DNA of 64,000 nt, from NCBI RefSeq assembly GCF_022288725.1, contig NZ_JAKNTA010000008.1, positions 186,001 to 250,000 of the forward strand, in the 5' to 3' direction. Origin of the DNA: Kitasatospora sp. A2-31 (GTDB taxonomy: Bacteria > Actinomycetota > Actinomycetes > Streptomycetales > Streptomycetaceae). Under the pieces are notes generated by a model that made no database searches, was not told the DNA's origin, and saw only the letters and a list, made by a program, of their open reading frames with translations. Below, in pieces: positions 1 to 7,058 of this stretch (its first letter is position 1; each line of letters starts with the position of its first letter). The position numbers and the translations under genes are program-made.

Positions 1-645
1 CTGGCCGGCATTGGAGATCTCCCGGACACGATCATGGACCGGTCTGTGGTCATCCGCATGCGCCGCCGTGCACCGGGCGAGCGTGTCTCCTCGTACCGCT
101 CCGACCGGGACAATCCAGCTCTGCACGAACTGCGCGACGATCTTCACGCCTGGCTGGTGCCGCTGACCGGCACGGCCGCCAACATGGAACCGCTCATGCC
201 CGTCGACGACCGCGCTGCCGACACCTGGGAGCCCCTGGTGACGGTCGCCGACCTCGCCGGAGGCGAGTGGCCCGCCCGCGCCCGCGCGGCCTGTCGCGCC
301 ATGACCGCGCACGAGTCCGGCCAGGACGAGGACGGCGGCCTGAAGACCAGGATCCTCGTCGACATCCGCCGCGTCTTCGCCGCCGGAGGCAACCCGGACG
401 CCCTGTCCACCGAGCACATCCTGACCGCCCTCAACGCCGACAGCGAGGCACCCTGGGCCGAGCACGGCACCAGCGGTCTGACCGCACGCGGGCTGCAGCT
501 CCTGCTCAAGGACTACGGCATCGGCTCGGCGAACATCCGCTTCGACCGCGACACCCAGCGCAAGGGCTTCACCCGCAACAGCTTCCTCGACCCCTGGAGT
601 CGCTACTGCCCGGACCCCGTCGAGCAGCCCGCTATCGGCAGCTGA
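1..645 (+). CDS. DUF3631 domain protein, 5' end cut by the window
   Basis: The reading frame is open from base 1 and codes for 214 residues before the stop, so only the C-terminal part is visible. The start matches the core of the DUF3631 family: an AGIGDLPDTIMDRS segment, then a basic VVIRMRRR stretch, then a domain ending in a DIRRVF segment. DUF3631 proteins are common on actinomycete integrative elements and plasmids, often beside or fused to primase/helicase-like replication modules. The molecular role is not established. A 12-bp-arm hairpin 19 bases past the stop is a good terminator. Its presence supports the reading that this part of the window is a mobile element. Confidence 0.85.
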   Translation: MAGIGDLPDTIMDRSVVIRMRRRAPGERVSSYRSDRDNPALHELRDDLHAWLVPLTGTAANMEPLMPVDDRAADTWEPLVTVADLAGGEWPARARAACRAMTAHESGQDEDGGLKTRILVDIRRVFAAGGNPDALSTEHILTALNADSEAPWAEHGTSGLTARGLQLLLKDYGIGSANIRFDRDTQRKGFTRNSFLDPWSRYCPDPVEQPAIGS

Positions 646-663
646 TCCTCCACCACCCGTACC

Positions 664-697
664 ACCCGTCCCCGCCCAGCTCAGAGCGGGGACGGGT
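664..697. terminator. hairpin terminator after the DUF3631 gene
   Basis: Perfect inverted repeat, ACCCGTCCCCGC (664-675) and GCGGGGACGGGT (686-697), with a 10-base loop and no T tract, the usual streptomycete form. It lies 19 bp past the stop codon at 645. Confidence 0.75.
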
Positions 698-869
698 CAC
701 TTCCCCGCAACGAGTCCAAGCGTCCCTGAATCACCACCCGTACCAGCGTGACCAGGCACGCAACGAGTGGGACGACTGCAACGCCATCCCGGCGGCCAGA
801 AGATCCTCACGGCTGTGCTGGCAGCCACCAGCTTCGCGCCACGACGGAGCTACGAGCCAGAACCCCAGG

Positions 870-980
870 CGGAGCAAGTTGTGGGGTAAGCAGCGCTTAC
901 CCCGACCCCCGGCCAGCCGGAGCAAGTTGTGGGGTAAGGAGTCCTTACCCCTGCCCGTGCCCCCGGGGCAGAGCAAGTTG
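870..980. repeat. direct repeats bearing GGGGTAAG/CTTACCCC palindromes
   Basis: A 21-bp unit (CGGAGCAAGTTGTGGGGTAAG) occurs at 870-890 and 918-938. A third, shortened copy (GAGCAAGTTG) sits at 971-980, with spacing of 48 and 51 bp. Each full copy runs into an inverted repeat: GGGGTAAG/CTTACCCC at 883-890 and 896-903, and a perfect 10-bp-arm palindrome at 931-951. The regular spacing suggests binding sites for an element-encoded protein (operator or iteron). Function is inference. Confidence 0.8.
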
Positions 981-1007
981 CCGCCTACGGTGGTCCTTCG
1001 GCTGACG

Positions 1008-1039
1008 CTCTGCCCTCGACCGGGGGGCCGAGGGCAGAG
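1008..1039. terminator. strong hairpin, probable terminator of the minus-strand operon
   Basis: Perfect 11-bp arms CTCTGCCCTCG (1008-1018) and CGAGGGCAGAG (1029-1039) with a 10-base G-rich loop. It lies 35 bp downstream of the stop of the minus-strand gene ending at 1074. Confidence 0.65.
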
Positions 1040-1073
1040 TGCAATTCGGGCCGTGGGGCACGGAAACGCGGCG

Positions 1074-1427
1074 CTACCTCGGCCGCCGACGGTGCCCAGG
1101 GCGGCGACCGTCCGGAGCCTCCGATTCGGCTGACCTCGCGCCCGCCGTAGCTCGAGTTGGGTCGTCGCTCAGGAGGATCGATCGCCAGACGCGTTCGTGG
1201 AGCTCCTGGATACAGGGTCCGCAGGCGTACATCGCAGCCTGGGCGCCGGCCACGCTTGCCGGGCCGATCCACAGGACGCGGGTCCACTGCTGGCCGCAGA
1301 ATAGCCAGCAGAAGCCGTCGACCCATCGGTTGCCGTCATCGGTGGCTGCCGGGGCGGGCAGGCCGCCTCGGGCGAGCTCGGCGATGCCGGGTATCACCAT
1401 GTGCGGCAGTGCCAGCTCCGTTAGCAC
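1074..1427 (-). CDS. hypothetical protein with a CxxC pair (117 aa)
   Basis: I do not recognise a named family. The GTG start at 1427 has a GGGAG ribosome binding site about 8 bases upstream and lies 17 bp after the CYTH stop, so the two are probably co-transcribed. The protein has an aromatic, Cys-containing centre (GFCWLFCGQQW), then a CGPC pair followed by a helix ending in LHERVW, and a basic tail. The Cys spacing could bind a metal. It is the last gene of the minus-strand cluster. An ATG at 1400 is an alternative start. Confidence 0.6.
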   Translation of the reverse strand: MLTELALPHMVIPGIAELARGGLPAPAATDDGNRWVDGFCWLFCGQQWTRVLWIGPASVAGAQAAMYACGPCIQELHERVWRSILLSDDPTRATAGARSAESEAPDGRRPGHRRRPR

Positions 1428-1444
1428 AGCTCTCAGCTCCCGGC

Positions 1445-2032
1445 TCAGCGGCTCTCGGCTGCTACAGCCGCCAACCCGGCCTTGTCGGCGTCGGCGAACA
1501 GGAGGGTGGGTTCGGCGAGGATGTCGCGGCCGGCCTCGCTCTTGTAGATCTCGTCGACGCTGCCGAACCGGGCCTCGGAGTAGTCGAGGTCGAGCAGGGC
1601 CGCGGCCTGGCGGACCGACGCCTCGTCCGGTCCCTCGATCTCGACGAAGGTCGGAAGGTCGGGCCAGGTGTCGAAGTCGAAGGCAACCTCTCCGAGGCGC
1701 CACTCCTCGCGGTAGTTCTCCTGGTAGCGGACCTCGCGCAGGCCGACGCGGCGGAGGATCTCGGCCATGGCGTGGAGGTCGGCAACCTCGGTCTCGATCT
1801 CGGTGGTGCCGTCGATCGTCGTGGCGTCGGTGACCTGCTTGAGCGTCAGGGTCGAGCGCTTGCCCTCATCGCGCAGCCGGATCCACTGGTTGCCGTCGAG
1901 TGCGTCGTTTTCGAAGATCTTGCGGGTGAGGAGGGTTCGGGGGAACGCCTGGACCGCGCCCAGAGCGGTCAGCTTCGTCTGGAGGTCCGTGACGTCGACG
2001 GACAGGAACTTGGCCTCGTACTCGTGCTTCAT
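1445..2032 (-). CDS. CYTH domain protein (class IV adenylate cyclase / triphosphatase-like)
   Basis: 195 residues. The N-terminus carries the ExExK signature of the CYTH superfamily (EYEAK at residues 4-8), followed by alternating acidic and basic beta strands with an RLRDEG segment and a later FVEIEG segment. These are typical of the triphosphate-binding tunnel. CYTH proteins hydrolyse or cyclise triphosphorylated substrates (thiamine triphosphate, RNA 5' triphosphate, inorganic triphosphate, ATP) with divalent metal. Which substrate is used cannot be told here. It follows the methyltransferase gene by 28 bp in the same orientation, which fits a role in a nucleotide- or phosphate-linked pathway. 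Confidence 0.85.
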   Translation of the reverse strand: MKHEYEAKFLSVDVTDLQTKLTALGAVQAFPRTLLTRKIFENDALDGNQWIRLRDEGKRSTLTLKQVTDATTIDGTTEIETEVADLHAMAEILRRVGLREVRYQENYREEWRLGEVAFDFDTWPDLPTFVEIEGPDEASVRQAAALLDLDYSEARFGSVDEIYKSEAGRDILAEPTLLFADADKAGLAAVAAESR

Positions 2033-2060
2033 GATTCCCCTTCTTGGCGGGTTGGTTTAG

Positions 2061-2708
2061 CTACCTGGGAGTGCGGGCTGCGAGAAGCAGCCCCATGCGG
2101 TGAGTGTGGTCCTGGGGTTGGCCGAGGTGGGCCCGCTCGGTGAACTCGCCTGTGCGCAGGGTCAGCAGGACGCTCCAGGCGCTGGAGAAGTGGCGGCTGA
2201 GCTTCTCGGGCGAGGTGTAGTGCTCGATCAGGTGGTGGCGAGGCTCGACGGGCATCATGAACTCCGCGCCGAACAGGCCGTTCGCGCGGACGAGTAGCTG
2301 CATCCGTGCGACGAACTCGGCGAGAGGTCGGTGGTGGTTGGTGCTGTAGTGCCACGAACAGCTCGTCCAGACCGCGTCGCAGAGCATGTCGAGCGGCTGA
2401 GCGTCGAGGAAGTCCTCTTCTACGACCTGTACTCGGTCGTAGAGCTCTTCGAGCTTGAGCCGGTCGATCAGCCCGAGCGCGTGGGCGTTGACCTCACCAG
2501 AAACGCTGACCTTGCCGCCGTGGAGCGCGAACGGGTCGCGCTCGAAGGCGATGACGCGGTAGCCGGCGGCGGCAAGCGGAAGGACGAGTCTGCCGTCGGC
2601 GGCGCCGATGACCGCGACCGTGCCGTCAGGGGAGACGCGTTCCTTCAGAGCGGCGAGGAACTGGGGGAAGAAGGTGACGGTGTGCTCCCACAGACTCTGC
2701 GTCTGCAC
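2061..2708 (-). CDS. class I SAM-dependent methyltransferase
   Basis: 215 residues from a GTG at 2708, chosen because AAGGAG lies nine bases upstream. The Rossmann motif I appears as VIGAADGRLVLPLA (about residues 31-44), followed by an acidic motif II (AFERDP). A CSWHY segment lies in the central region. The substrate is unknown; no family-specific insertion is recognisable. The gene overlaps the 3' end of the kinase gene by 83 bp in another frame. Members of this cluster are all phosphate or nucleotide enzymes, so a nucleotide-derived small molecule or RNA is a reasonable guess. Confidence 0.8.
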   Translation of the reverse strand: MQTQSLWEHTVTFFPQFLAALKERVSPDGTVAVIGAADGRLVLPLAAAGYRVIAFERDPFALHGGKVSVSGEVNAHALGLIDRLKLEELYDRVQVVEEDFLDAQPLDMLCDAVWTSCSWHYSTNHHRPLAEFVARMQLLVRANGLFGAEFMMPVEPRHHLIEHYTSPEKLSRHFSSAWSVLLTLRTGEFTERAHLGQPQDHTHRMGLLLAARTPR

Positions 2709-3267
2709 GGCGGTGGGCTCCTTGCGTGTCAGTGGCGAGGATCGCCTGGACGACCTGTTCCGGGCCGAGGCCCGTTGTGTCCACCCGATGCATCGGAAAT
2801 CGCGAGTAGGCGTCGGTGATCCGGTCGGAGACCTCCTCGCCGAGTACGTCCCAGCGCGAGGCCGGCTTGTCCCGCTCGGCCAGTCGGCGTCGGCGCTCGT
2901 CCTCAGCGCAGACCAGGTGGTAGGTGACGGGCTCCGGCAGGTCCGGCGGCAACGCGATGCCCAGGCGGGCGCCGAAGGCTCGGTGGTTGGCCAGGCAGCG
3001 GGCGAAATAGCTCTCCACGACGACGGGGATGCCGGCAGAGAGGTAGCGCTGTATCTCGTCGACGGCGGTGAACAGTCCGGAGAGGTAGAAGCACATCCGG
3101 GCCTCGACGTTGCCGCGCATGTCGATCTCGCGCCGCAGCGGCAGGTAGAGCAGCGGCACGGTGGGGACCAGGACGGCCTCGCGGGCTGCGGCGAGCATCG
3201 GCGCGATGGTCGACTTGCCGGTCCCGCGCAGCCCTTCGAGGCTCTCGAACAGCAGGCGGTCAGACAC
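2626..3267 (-). CDS. P-loop kinase, nucleoside/nucleotide kinase-like
   Basis: 213 residues from a GTG at 3267. The N-terminus has a P-loop (EGLRGTGKS, about residues 9-17) in the form used by thymidylate and deoxynucleoside kinases. Later come a VVVESYFARC segment like the DR[YS] region of that fold and a Lys/Arg-rich lid (ERDKPASRW). It probably phosphorylates a nucleoside, nucleotide or similar small molecule with ATP. The start overlaps the end of the radical SAM gene by 8 bp, which indicates translational coupling. The last 27 codons overlap the methyltransferase gene, so the C-terminal tail may not be conserved. Confidence 0.75.
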   Translation of the reverse strand: MSDRLLFESLEGLRGTGKSTIAPMLAAAREAVLVPTVPLLYLPLRREIDMRGNVEARMCFYLSGLFTAVDEIQRYLSAGIPVVVESYFARCLANHRAFGARLGIALPPDLPEPVTYHLVCAEDERRRRLAERDKPASRWDVLGEEVSDRITDAYSRFPMHRVDTTGLGPEQVVQAILATDTQGAHRRADAESVGAHRHLLPPVPRRSEGTRLP

Positions 3268-4165
3268 GCTCGTACACCACGGCCGGCACGGACAGGGTGA
3301 TCTCGTCGATCGCACTCGGCCGGTGGACGATGCGGTCGGCAGCCTTGTCGTACCAGAAGGCGTGGGAGTCCTTCCCGACTGCGTTGCACGACATCGTGAG
3401 TGCGCCTCGGGGGTCGGCCTCGATCCGCGGGATCTCTCGGAGACCGTTGATGGGAGGGCCGATCTCGGGGGCGCCGTCGAGGGACAGGTCCTCGTCCAGG
3501 ACGACCTGAATGGTCAGGTCGGTGGCGCCGTGGATCTGCTGGCGCAGTCGGGCGTACAGGGCCCGGTCGGTGACGAGGAGTTCGGGGTGGGAGGAGGCGT
3601 TGCCGACCGGCCGGAGGTGGTGGAGCTTGAGCTGCGCGGCGCCGTACTCCTGGAGAGTACGCGCCAGCGGCAGCACCTCCTCGATGTTCTGGGAGGTCAC
3701 CGTCATGGTCGCCCCGGTGCGGATGCCGAGTTCGCGGGCGAGGTCGAGGGCGCTCAGGGCGCCCTGGTAGCTGCCGAATTTGCGAATACGGTCGTTGGTG
3801 GCGCCGATGCCTTCCAGGGAGATCCGCAGGACGTCCAGGTACGGAGCGATCTCGGTGAGGCGGCGTTCGATGCGGTAGCCGTTGGTGCAGATCTCGACCT
3901 GGAGGCCCAGCTCCTGCTTGGCGTACCGGACGACCTGCGTGAGGTCCTTGTAGACGAAGGGCTCGCCGCCGAGCAGGGTGACGCCCTCGGTGTCGTACTG
4001 GTCGCGCATGAGCGTGAGGAGGTTGATCGCCTCCTCGGGGCTGAAGGCGTCGGCGTGCTTGAGCCGCTCGCCGTGGAAGCAGTGCAGGCAGTCCATGTTG
4101 CAGCGGTACAGCAGCTGTAGGTACAGCATCCGGATCACGCTGATTCCGGTGACTTCCCCGATCAC
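3260..4165 (-). CDS. radical SAM enzyme
   Basis: 301 residues from a GTG at 4165 preceded by GGAGG with a 6-base spacer. The CxxxCxxC cluster motif (CNMDCLHC, about residues 22-29) binds the [4Fe-4S] cluster. The GGEP motif, an EICTNG strand and RISLEG follow, as in the MoaA/SPASM-type TIM barrel. A C-terminal Cys (MSCNAVG) might contribute to an auxiliary site, but a full SPASM set is not visible. It lacks the features I would need to call it viperin. As first gene of the tightly coupled radical SAM-kinase-methyltransferase block it probably performs the committed radical step on the shared substrate. That last point is inference. Confidence 0.85.
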   Translation of the reverse strand: MIGEVTGISVIRMLYLQLLYRCNMDCLHCFHGERLKHADAFSPEEAINLLTLMRDQYDTEGVTLLGGEPFVYKDLTQVVRYAKQELGLQVEICTNGYRIERRLTEIAPYLDVLRISLEGIGATNDRIRKFGSYQGALSALDLARELGIRTGATMTVTSQNIEEVLPLARTLQEYGAAQLKLHHLRPVGNASSHPELLVTDRALYARLRQQIHGATDLTIQVVLDEDLSLDGAPEIGPPINGLREIPRIEADPRGALTMSCNAVGKDSHAFWYDKAADRIVHRPSAIDEITLSVPAVVYERV

Positions 4166-4254
4166 GTGGGGCCTCCCTGAGCCAGTTGCCTGTTGGAGAC
4201 CTGATGGTGTCGGAGAGTGCAGGGACGGCGTCACCGCGTAGGCGGACGGGCCAA

Positions 4255-4281
4255 GGACGTCCTGGGACGTTTTCAGCGTCC
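4255..4281. promoter_or_regulatory. GGACG/CGTCC inverted repeats upstream of the radical SAM gene
   Basis: The perfect 8-bp palindrome GGACGTCC (4255-4262) is followed by GGACG (4265-4269), a 7-base spacer and CGTCC (4277-4281). It lies across the end of the HAD gene and 90-115 bp upstream of the radical SAM start at 4165. A near-identical motif lies in front of the XRE regulator at 5007-5024, so both may be operators of that regulator. Function is inference. Confidence 0.35.
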
Positions 4282-4965
4282 TGCGAACGTCGCCAGGAGG
4301 CCGAGGACGTGCACTGTGTCCGAGAGGTCCGGCAACACAACGGATGCGCCGGCGGCCCTCAGCTGGGCCTGGCTGTGGATGCCGGTAGCGACCGCGATGA
4401 TCCCGGAGCCGGTGGCGAGCGCGGCCTCGACATCGCGTGGCGTGTCACCAACCAGGACCACAGGCGCATCACTTCGCACGCCACGGTCACGCTGGACACG
4501 CTCGCGGGCGACGGCCACCAGGTCCGGACGATCGACGGCATCGGCCCCGTAGGCCCCGACTGGTAGGTCCAGCAGCGGATCGAGGTCAAAGGCCGACAGC
4601 TTCACGCGGGCATTGGCCGCGACGTTGCCCGTCAGCAGCGACGACACCCATTCCCCCTGCACCGACACCGCCTTGAGCGTCTCGCGGACACCCGGCAGCG
4701 CCGTCCCCCGCCTGCGCAGGTCATTGAGCCGTGCCTCACCCGCCTCCGAGAGCGCGGCCTCGACAGTCGCCCAGTCTGGCTCGGGCAGGTGGTGCCGGTG
4801 AAACATCTCCTGCATGATCAGGCGATCCGTACGGCCTTCCGTCGCCGCAGCCGTCGTGGGCGCCGTTCCCGTGAGAGCCGCGAACGCGGCGGCATAGATC
4901 TCCTTGCTCACCCCAGCGTTGTCAATGAGCGTGTGGTCGATGTCCCACAGGACGATGAGCTGCAT
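4273..4965 (-). CDS. HAD-superfamily hydrolase
   Basis: 230 residues. Motif I is DIDHT (about residues 8-12, the nucleophile and acid/base Asp pair), motif II is the LLTGN segment, and motif IV is GDTPRD near residue 185, as in phosphoglycolate-phosphatase-like HAD enzymes with a helical cap. It likely removes phosphate from a small metabolite. The ATG at 4965 starts directly at the conserved strand. In-frame ATGs further upstream (5004 region) have no better ribosome binding site. It is divergent to the XRE regulator and 107 bp upstream of the radical SAM gene on the same strand. Confidence 0.85.
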   Translation of the reverse strand: MQLIVLWDIDHTLIDNAGVSKEIYAAAFAALTGTAPTTAAATEGRTDRLIMQEMFHRHHLPEPDWATVEAALSEAGEARLNDLRRRGTALPGVRETLKAVSVQGEWVSSLLTGNVAANARVKLSAFDLDPLLDLPVGAYGADAVDRPDLVAVARERVQRDRGVRSDAPVVLVGDTPRDVEAALATGSGIIAVATGIHSQAQLRAAGASVVLPDLSDTVHVLGLLATFAGR

Positions 4966-5006
4966 ACCGCCAGCGTAAGCACCCTGTCGCACCATCAGCT
5001 TCATGC

Positions 5007-5061
5007 GGACGTACCGCAACGTCCTTGCACGGGCATGAGACCCTCGGCTTGTATAGCCTCC
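5007..5061. promoter_or_regulatory. divergent promoter with inverted repeat before the XRE regulator
   Basis: GGACGT (5007-5012) and ACGTCC (5019-5024) form an inverted repeat with a 6-base spacer. TATAGC (5052-5057) lies only five bases before the GTG at 5062. There is no Shine-Dalgarno sequence, so the regulator may be translated from a leaderless mRNA. A TTGCAC at 5025-5030 is too far (21 bp) from the -10 to be a standard -35. Confidence 0.35.
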
Positions 5062-5835
5062 GTGAACGAGCGACTTCACTCCGTACTCGCCCAGCGTGGC
5101 ATCGAGCCCGAGTCGCTCGCCGAAGCCTGCGACGTGGACCCCAAGACAGTCGGCCGCTGGCTCGGCGGGCGAGTGCCCCACCCGCGGCACCGGTTCCGCG
5201 CCGCACAGTACCTGCGCGTCGAAGAGACCTTCCTCTGGCCGGACACCCAGGCCCGCACAGGCCGGACTGGCGACGGATTAGGAACCGAGCTGGTCGGCAC
5301 CTACCAAAACCGTGCCAGCGTCCCTAGAGATACCTGGTTGACCCTGCTGCAGGAAGCCCAACAGCAGATCGACGTCCTTGTCTTCTCCGGCACCTTCTTC
5401 GCCCAGTCCAACCCGCACGTCGCCAAAATGCTCGCCGAACGCGCAGCCGACGGTGTCCAGGTCCGCCTCTGCTTCGGCGACCCGAGCGGCCAGGCCGCCG
5501 CAATCCGAGGTCGGGAAGAGGGCATCGGCGACACCCTCGCAGCGAAGATCCGCGCCTCCCTCACCTATTACCGCCCGCTGCTGCCGGAAGACGGCTGCCA
5601 GGTGCGTCTCCACGACACCACGCTCTACAACTCCCTCTTCCGCTACGACGACAACCTGCTGGTCAACCCGCACGTCTTCGGCCAGCCGGCCAGCGCCAAC
5701 CCTCTGCTCCACCTCAAGCGAGTGGATGCCACCGGCTGGTTCGACAACTACGCTCAGAGCTTCGAAGCCGTCTGGGCCGGCGCACGCCCCTGGACGCCCG
5801 ACCGGGAGGGGACCGCCGCGCATGGGCAGGACTGA
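5062..5835 (+). CDS. XRE-type HTH regulator with DUF5919 (PLD-like) domain
   Basis: 257 residues. Residues 1-60 form a Cro/C1-type helix-turn-helix (ACDVDPKTVGRWLGG marks the recognition helix). The rest is a DUF5919 domain, with the strand VLVFSGTFFAQ, a helix, then VQVRLCFGDP and a C-terminal VNPHVFG segment. DUF5919 resembles phospholipase D-fold sensors and is typically fused to this HTH in Streptomyces. The DNA-binding half suggests local regulation. It overlaps the NUDIX gene by 14 bp, so the two form an operon. GTG 5062 was chosen because the HTH begins there; no ribosome binding site is visible. Confidence 0.85.
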   Translation: MNERLHSVLAQRGIEPESLAEACDVDPKTVGRWLGGRVPHPRHRFRAAQYLRVEETFLWPDTQARTGRTGDGLGTELVGTYQNRASVPRDTWLTLLQEAQQQIDVLVFSGTFFAQSNPHVAKMLAERAADGVQVRLCFGDPSGQAAAIRGREEGIGDTLAAKIRASLTYYRPLLPEDGCQVRLHDTTLYNSLFRYDDNLLVNPHVFGQPASANPLLHLKRVDATGWFDNYAQSFEAVWAGARPWTPDREGTAAHGQD

Positions 5836-6289
5836 GTACTACAACGACCCGAACGCCCCCAAGGCCAACACCCTCATCCCCGCCAGCAACCTGCTCGTCG
5901 TCGACGACCAGGGAGCGATCCTGCTCCAGCGCCGCCGCGACACAGGCCAGTGGGCCCTACCCGGCGGAGCCCAGGACATCGGTGAGACTGCAGCCCAGTG
6001 CGCCGTGCGCGAGTGCCTGGAGGAGACCGGCATCATCGCCGAGATCACTGGCTTCCTCGGCATCTACACCAACCCGAACCACATCGTTGCCTACACCGAC
6101 GGCGAGATCCGCCAGCAGTACGAGAACACCTACATCGGCCGCCCCGTCGGAGGACAGCCCACGATCAACGATGAGGCCGACGGCGTCCGCTTCGTCCAGC
6201 CCGCCGACCTCGACCAGTACGACATCCACCCCAGCATGCGCCAGCAGATCGGCGACTACCTCGCTGGCACCTACCCCTACCTCGGATGA
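5822..6289 (+). CDS. NUDIX hydrolase
   Basis: 155 residues. The NUDIX box is complete: the GX5E segment begins at GGAQDIGE and the REUXEEXGU part reads RECLEETGI (about residues 45-68). These enzymes cleave nucleoside diphosphate derivatives linked to another moiety, using Mg2+ held by the Glu residues. The start overlaps the end of the regulator gene, indicating coupled translation. The 3' end overlaps the end of the convergent HD gene by 13 bp. NUDIX genes are frequent cargo of actinomycete integrative elements. Confidence 0.9.
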   Translation: MGRTEYYNDPNAPKANTLIPASNLLVVDDQGAILLQRRRDTGQWALPGGAQDIGETAAQCAVRECLEETGIIAEITGFLGIYTNPNHIVAYTDGEIRQQYENTYIGRPVGGQPTINDEADGVRFVQPADLDQYDIHPSMRQQIGDYLAGTYPYLG

Positions 6290-6840
6290 GCCGTCAGCGC
6301 CGTCTCCACCCGAACCACCGCTGCGAAGATGTCCGGCGACGCCCGACGAATGAACCGACCGACCACACTGTCCGCCCCGTAGCGGCTGACGATCTCCGCC
6401 ACCCGCGCCTCGGCCGTCGTCGGTTCCCCGTCGGGCGTTGTCGTCATGTCGCACCACACCAATGCATCCACCAGCCGTTGATCCTCCAGCGGCGGGAACT
6501 CGGACTCCAGCACTTCCCGCAAGCCTCGCTCCTCCGCTTCCATCAGCGCGAACGAGTGGTTCGCCACCAGCAGCGTCAGCCGCTCGTCAGCGCCATGAAC
6601 GTCGCGGAGGAATCGGGCGCCGTCGAGCGGGTGGAACCCCGTGAGTGCTAGCCGAGGGGCGTATCCGACATCGTGGAGCACAGCCGCTGCCCGTAGGAGC
6701 GCGCAATCAGCTTCCAGGAGCCGCGCGAGCTCGACGGCGCGCGCGGCAACACCTTGAGAATGTGTCCACCGGCGCGGTAGAGGGCCGCCCAACTCCGCCG
6801 CAGCTATCTGGAACGCCCACGACACCAGCCCACCGTCCAT
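6277..6840 (-). CDS. HD-domain phosphohydrolase
   Basis: About 187 residues. The HD metal-binding set is present in order: His in WTHSQG (about residue 26), the HD doublet in LHDVGYAP (about 55-56), His in ANHS and a distal Asp in WCDMTT. Members remove phosphate from nucleotides or cleave cyclic nucleotides, using two metal ions. The ATG at 6840 best matches the usual N-terminus of this streptomycete family (short helix, then PLPRRW). ATGs at 6852 and 6909 are also possible, and none has a clear ribosome binding site. Confidence 0.8.
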   Translation of the reverse strand: MDGGLVSWAFQIAAAELGGPLPRRWTHSQGVAARAVELARLLEADCALLRAAAVLHDVGYAPRLALTGFHPLDGARFLRDVHGADERLTLLVANHSFALMEAEERGLREVLESEFPPLEDQRLVDALVWCDMTTTPDGEPTTAEARVAEIVSRYGADSVVGRFIRRASPDIFAAVVRVETALTAHPR

Positions 6841-7058
6841 GTTCGGATACATGCCCAGAGACGCTCGTGGCAGTCCGATCCCCGTCGATTGATCTCCGAG
6901 CGATCGCATAGGACCGCAGCTGTCTGGCGCGAAGGCGTACCGCTGATGGGCAGTCACGACTAGTCTGTTCGGAAGACCGTGGGGGGCTCTCTACTTCCGA
7001 GCCATCTCTGACGTCGCCATGTCAGCAGACTGCACCTGCTAGTGCTTCAGGGGTATGA

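Larger units (their letters stand above)
646..1073. other. 428-bp non-coding stretch of the element
   Basis: No convincing gene is visible. The stretch holds the terminator at 664-697, a set of direct repeats carrying palindromes (870-980) and a strong hairpin (1008-1039). It separates the plus-strand DUF3631 gene from the minus-strand operon that ends at 1074, so it may be a regulatory or replication-related region. Confidence 0.6.

Noticed and set aside
870..980. Short CRISPR array
   Set aside because: Only two full repeats, each with palindromes that differ in the centre, and no cas genes; binding sites are the better reading.
731..1005. Small proteins between the DUF3631 gene and the minus-strand operon
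   Set aside because: They run through the palindromic repeats and show no ribosome binding site or codon bias.
3260..4165. Radical SAM gene as a prokaryotic viperin
   Set aside because: The cluster motif is CNMDCLHC and the rest resembles MoaA/SPASM-type enzymes. The viperin-specific C-terminal features are not seen.
2061..4340. A 759-codon minus-strand open frame spanning methyltransferase, kinase and radical SAM regions
   Set aside because: Only its last 215 codons make a recognisable protein. The upstream part is Pro/Arg-rich text opposite better frames, a high-GC artefact.
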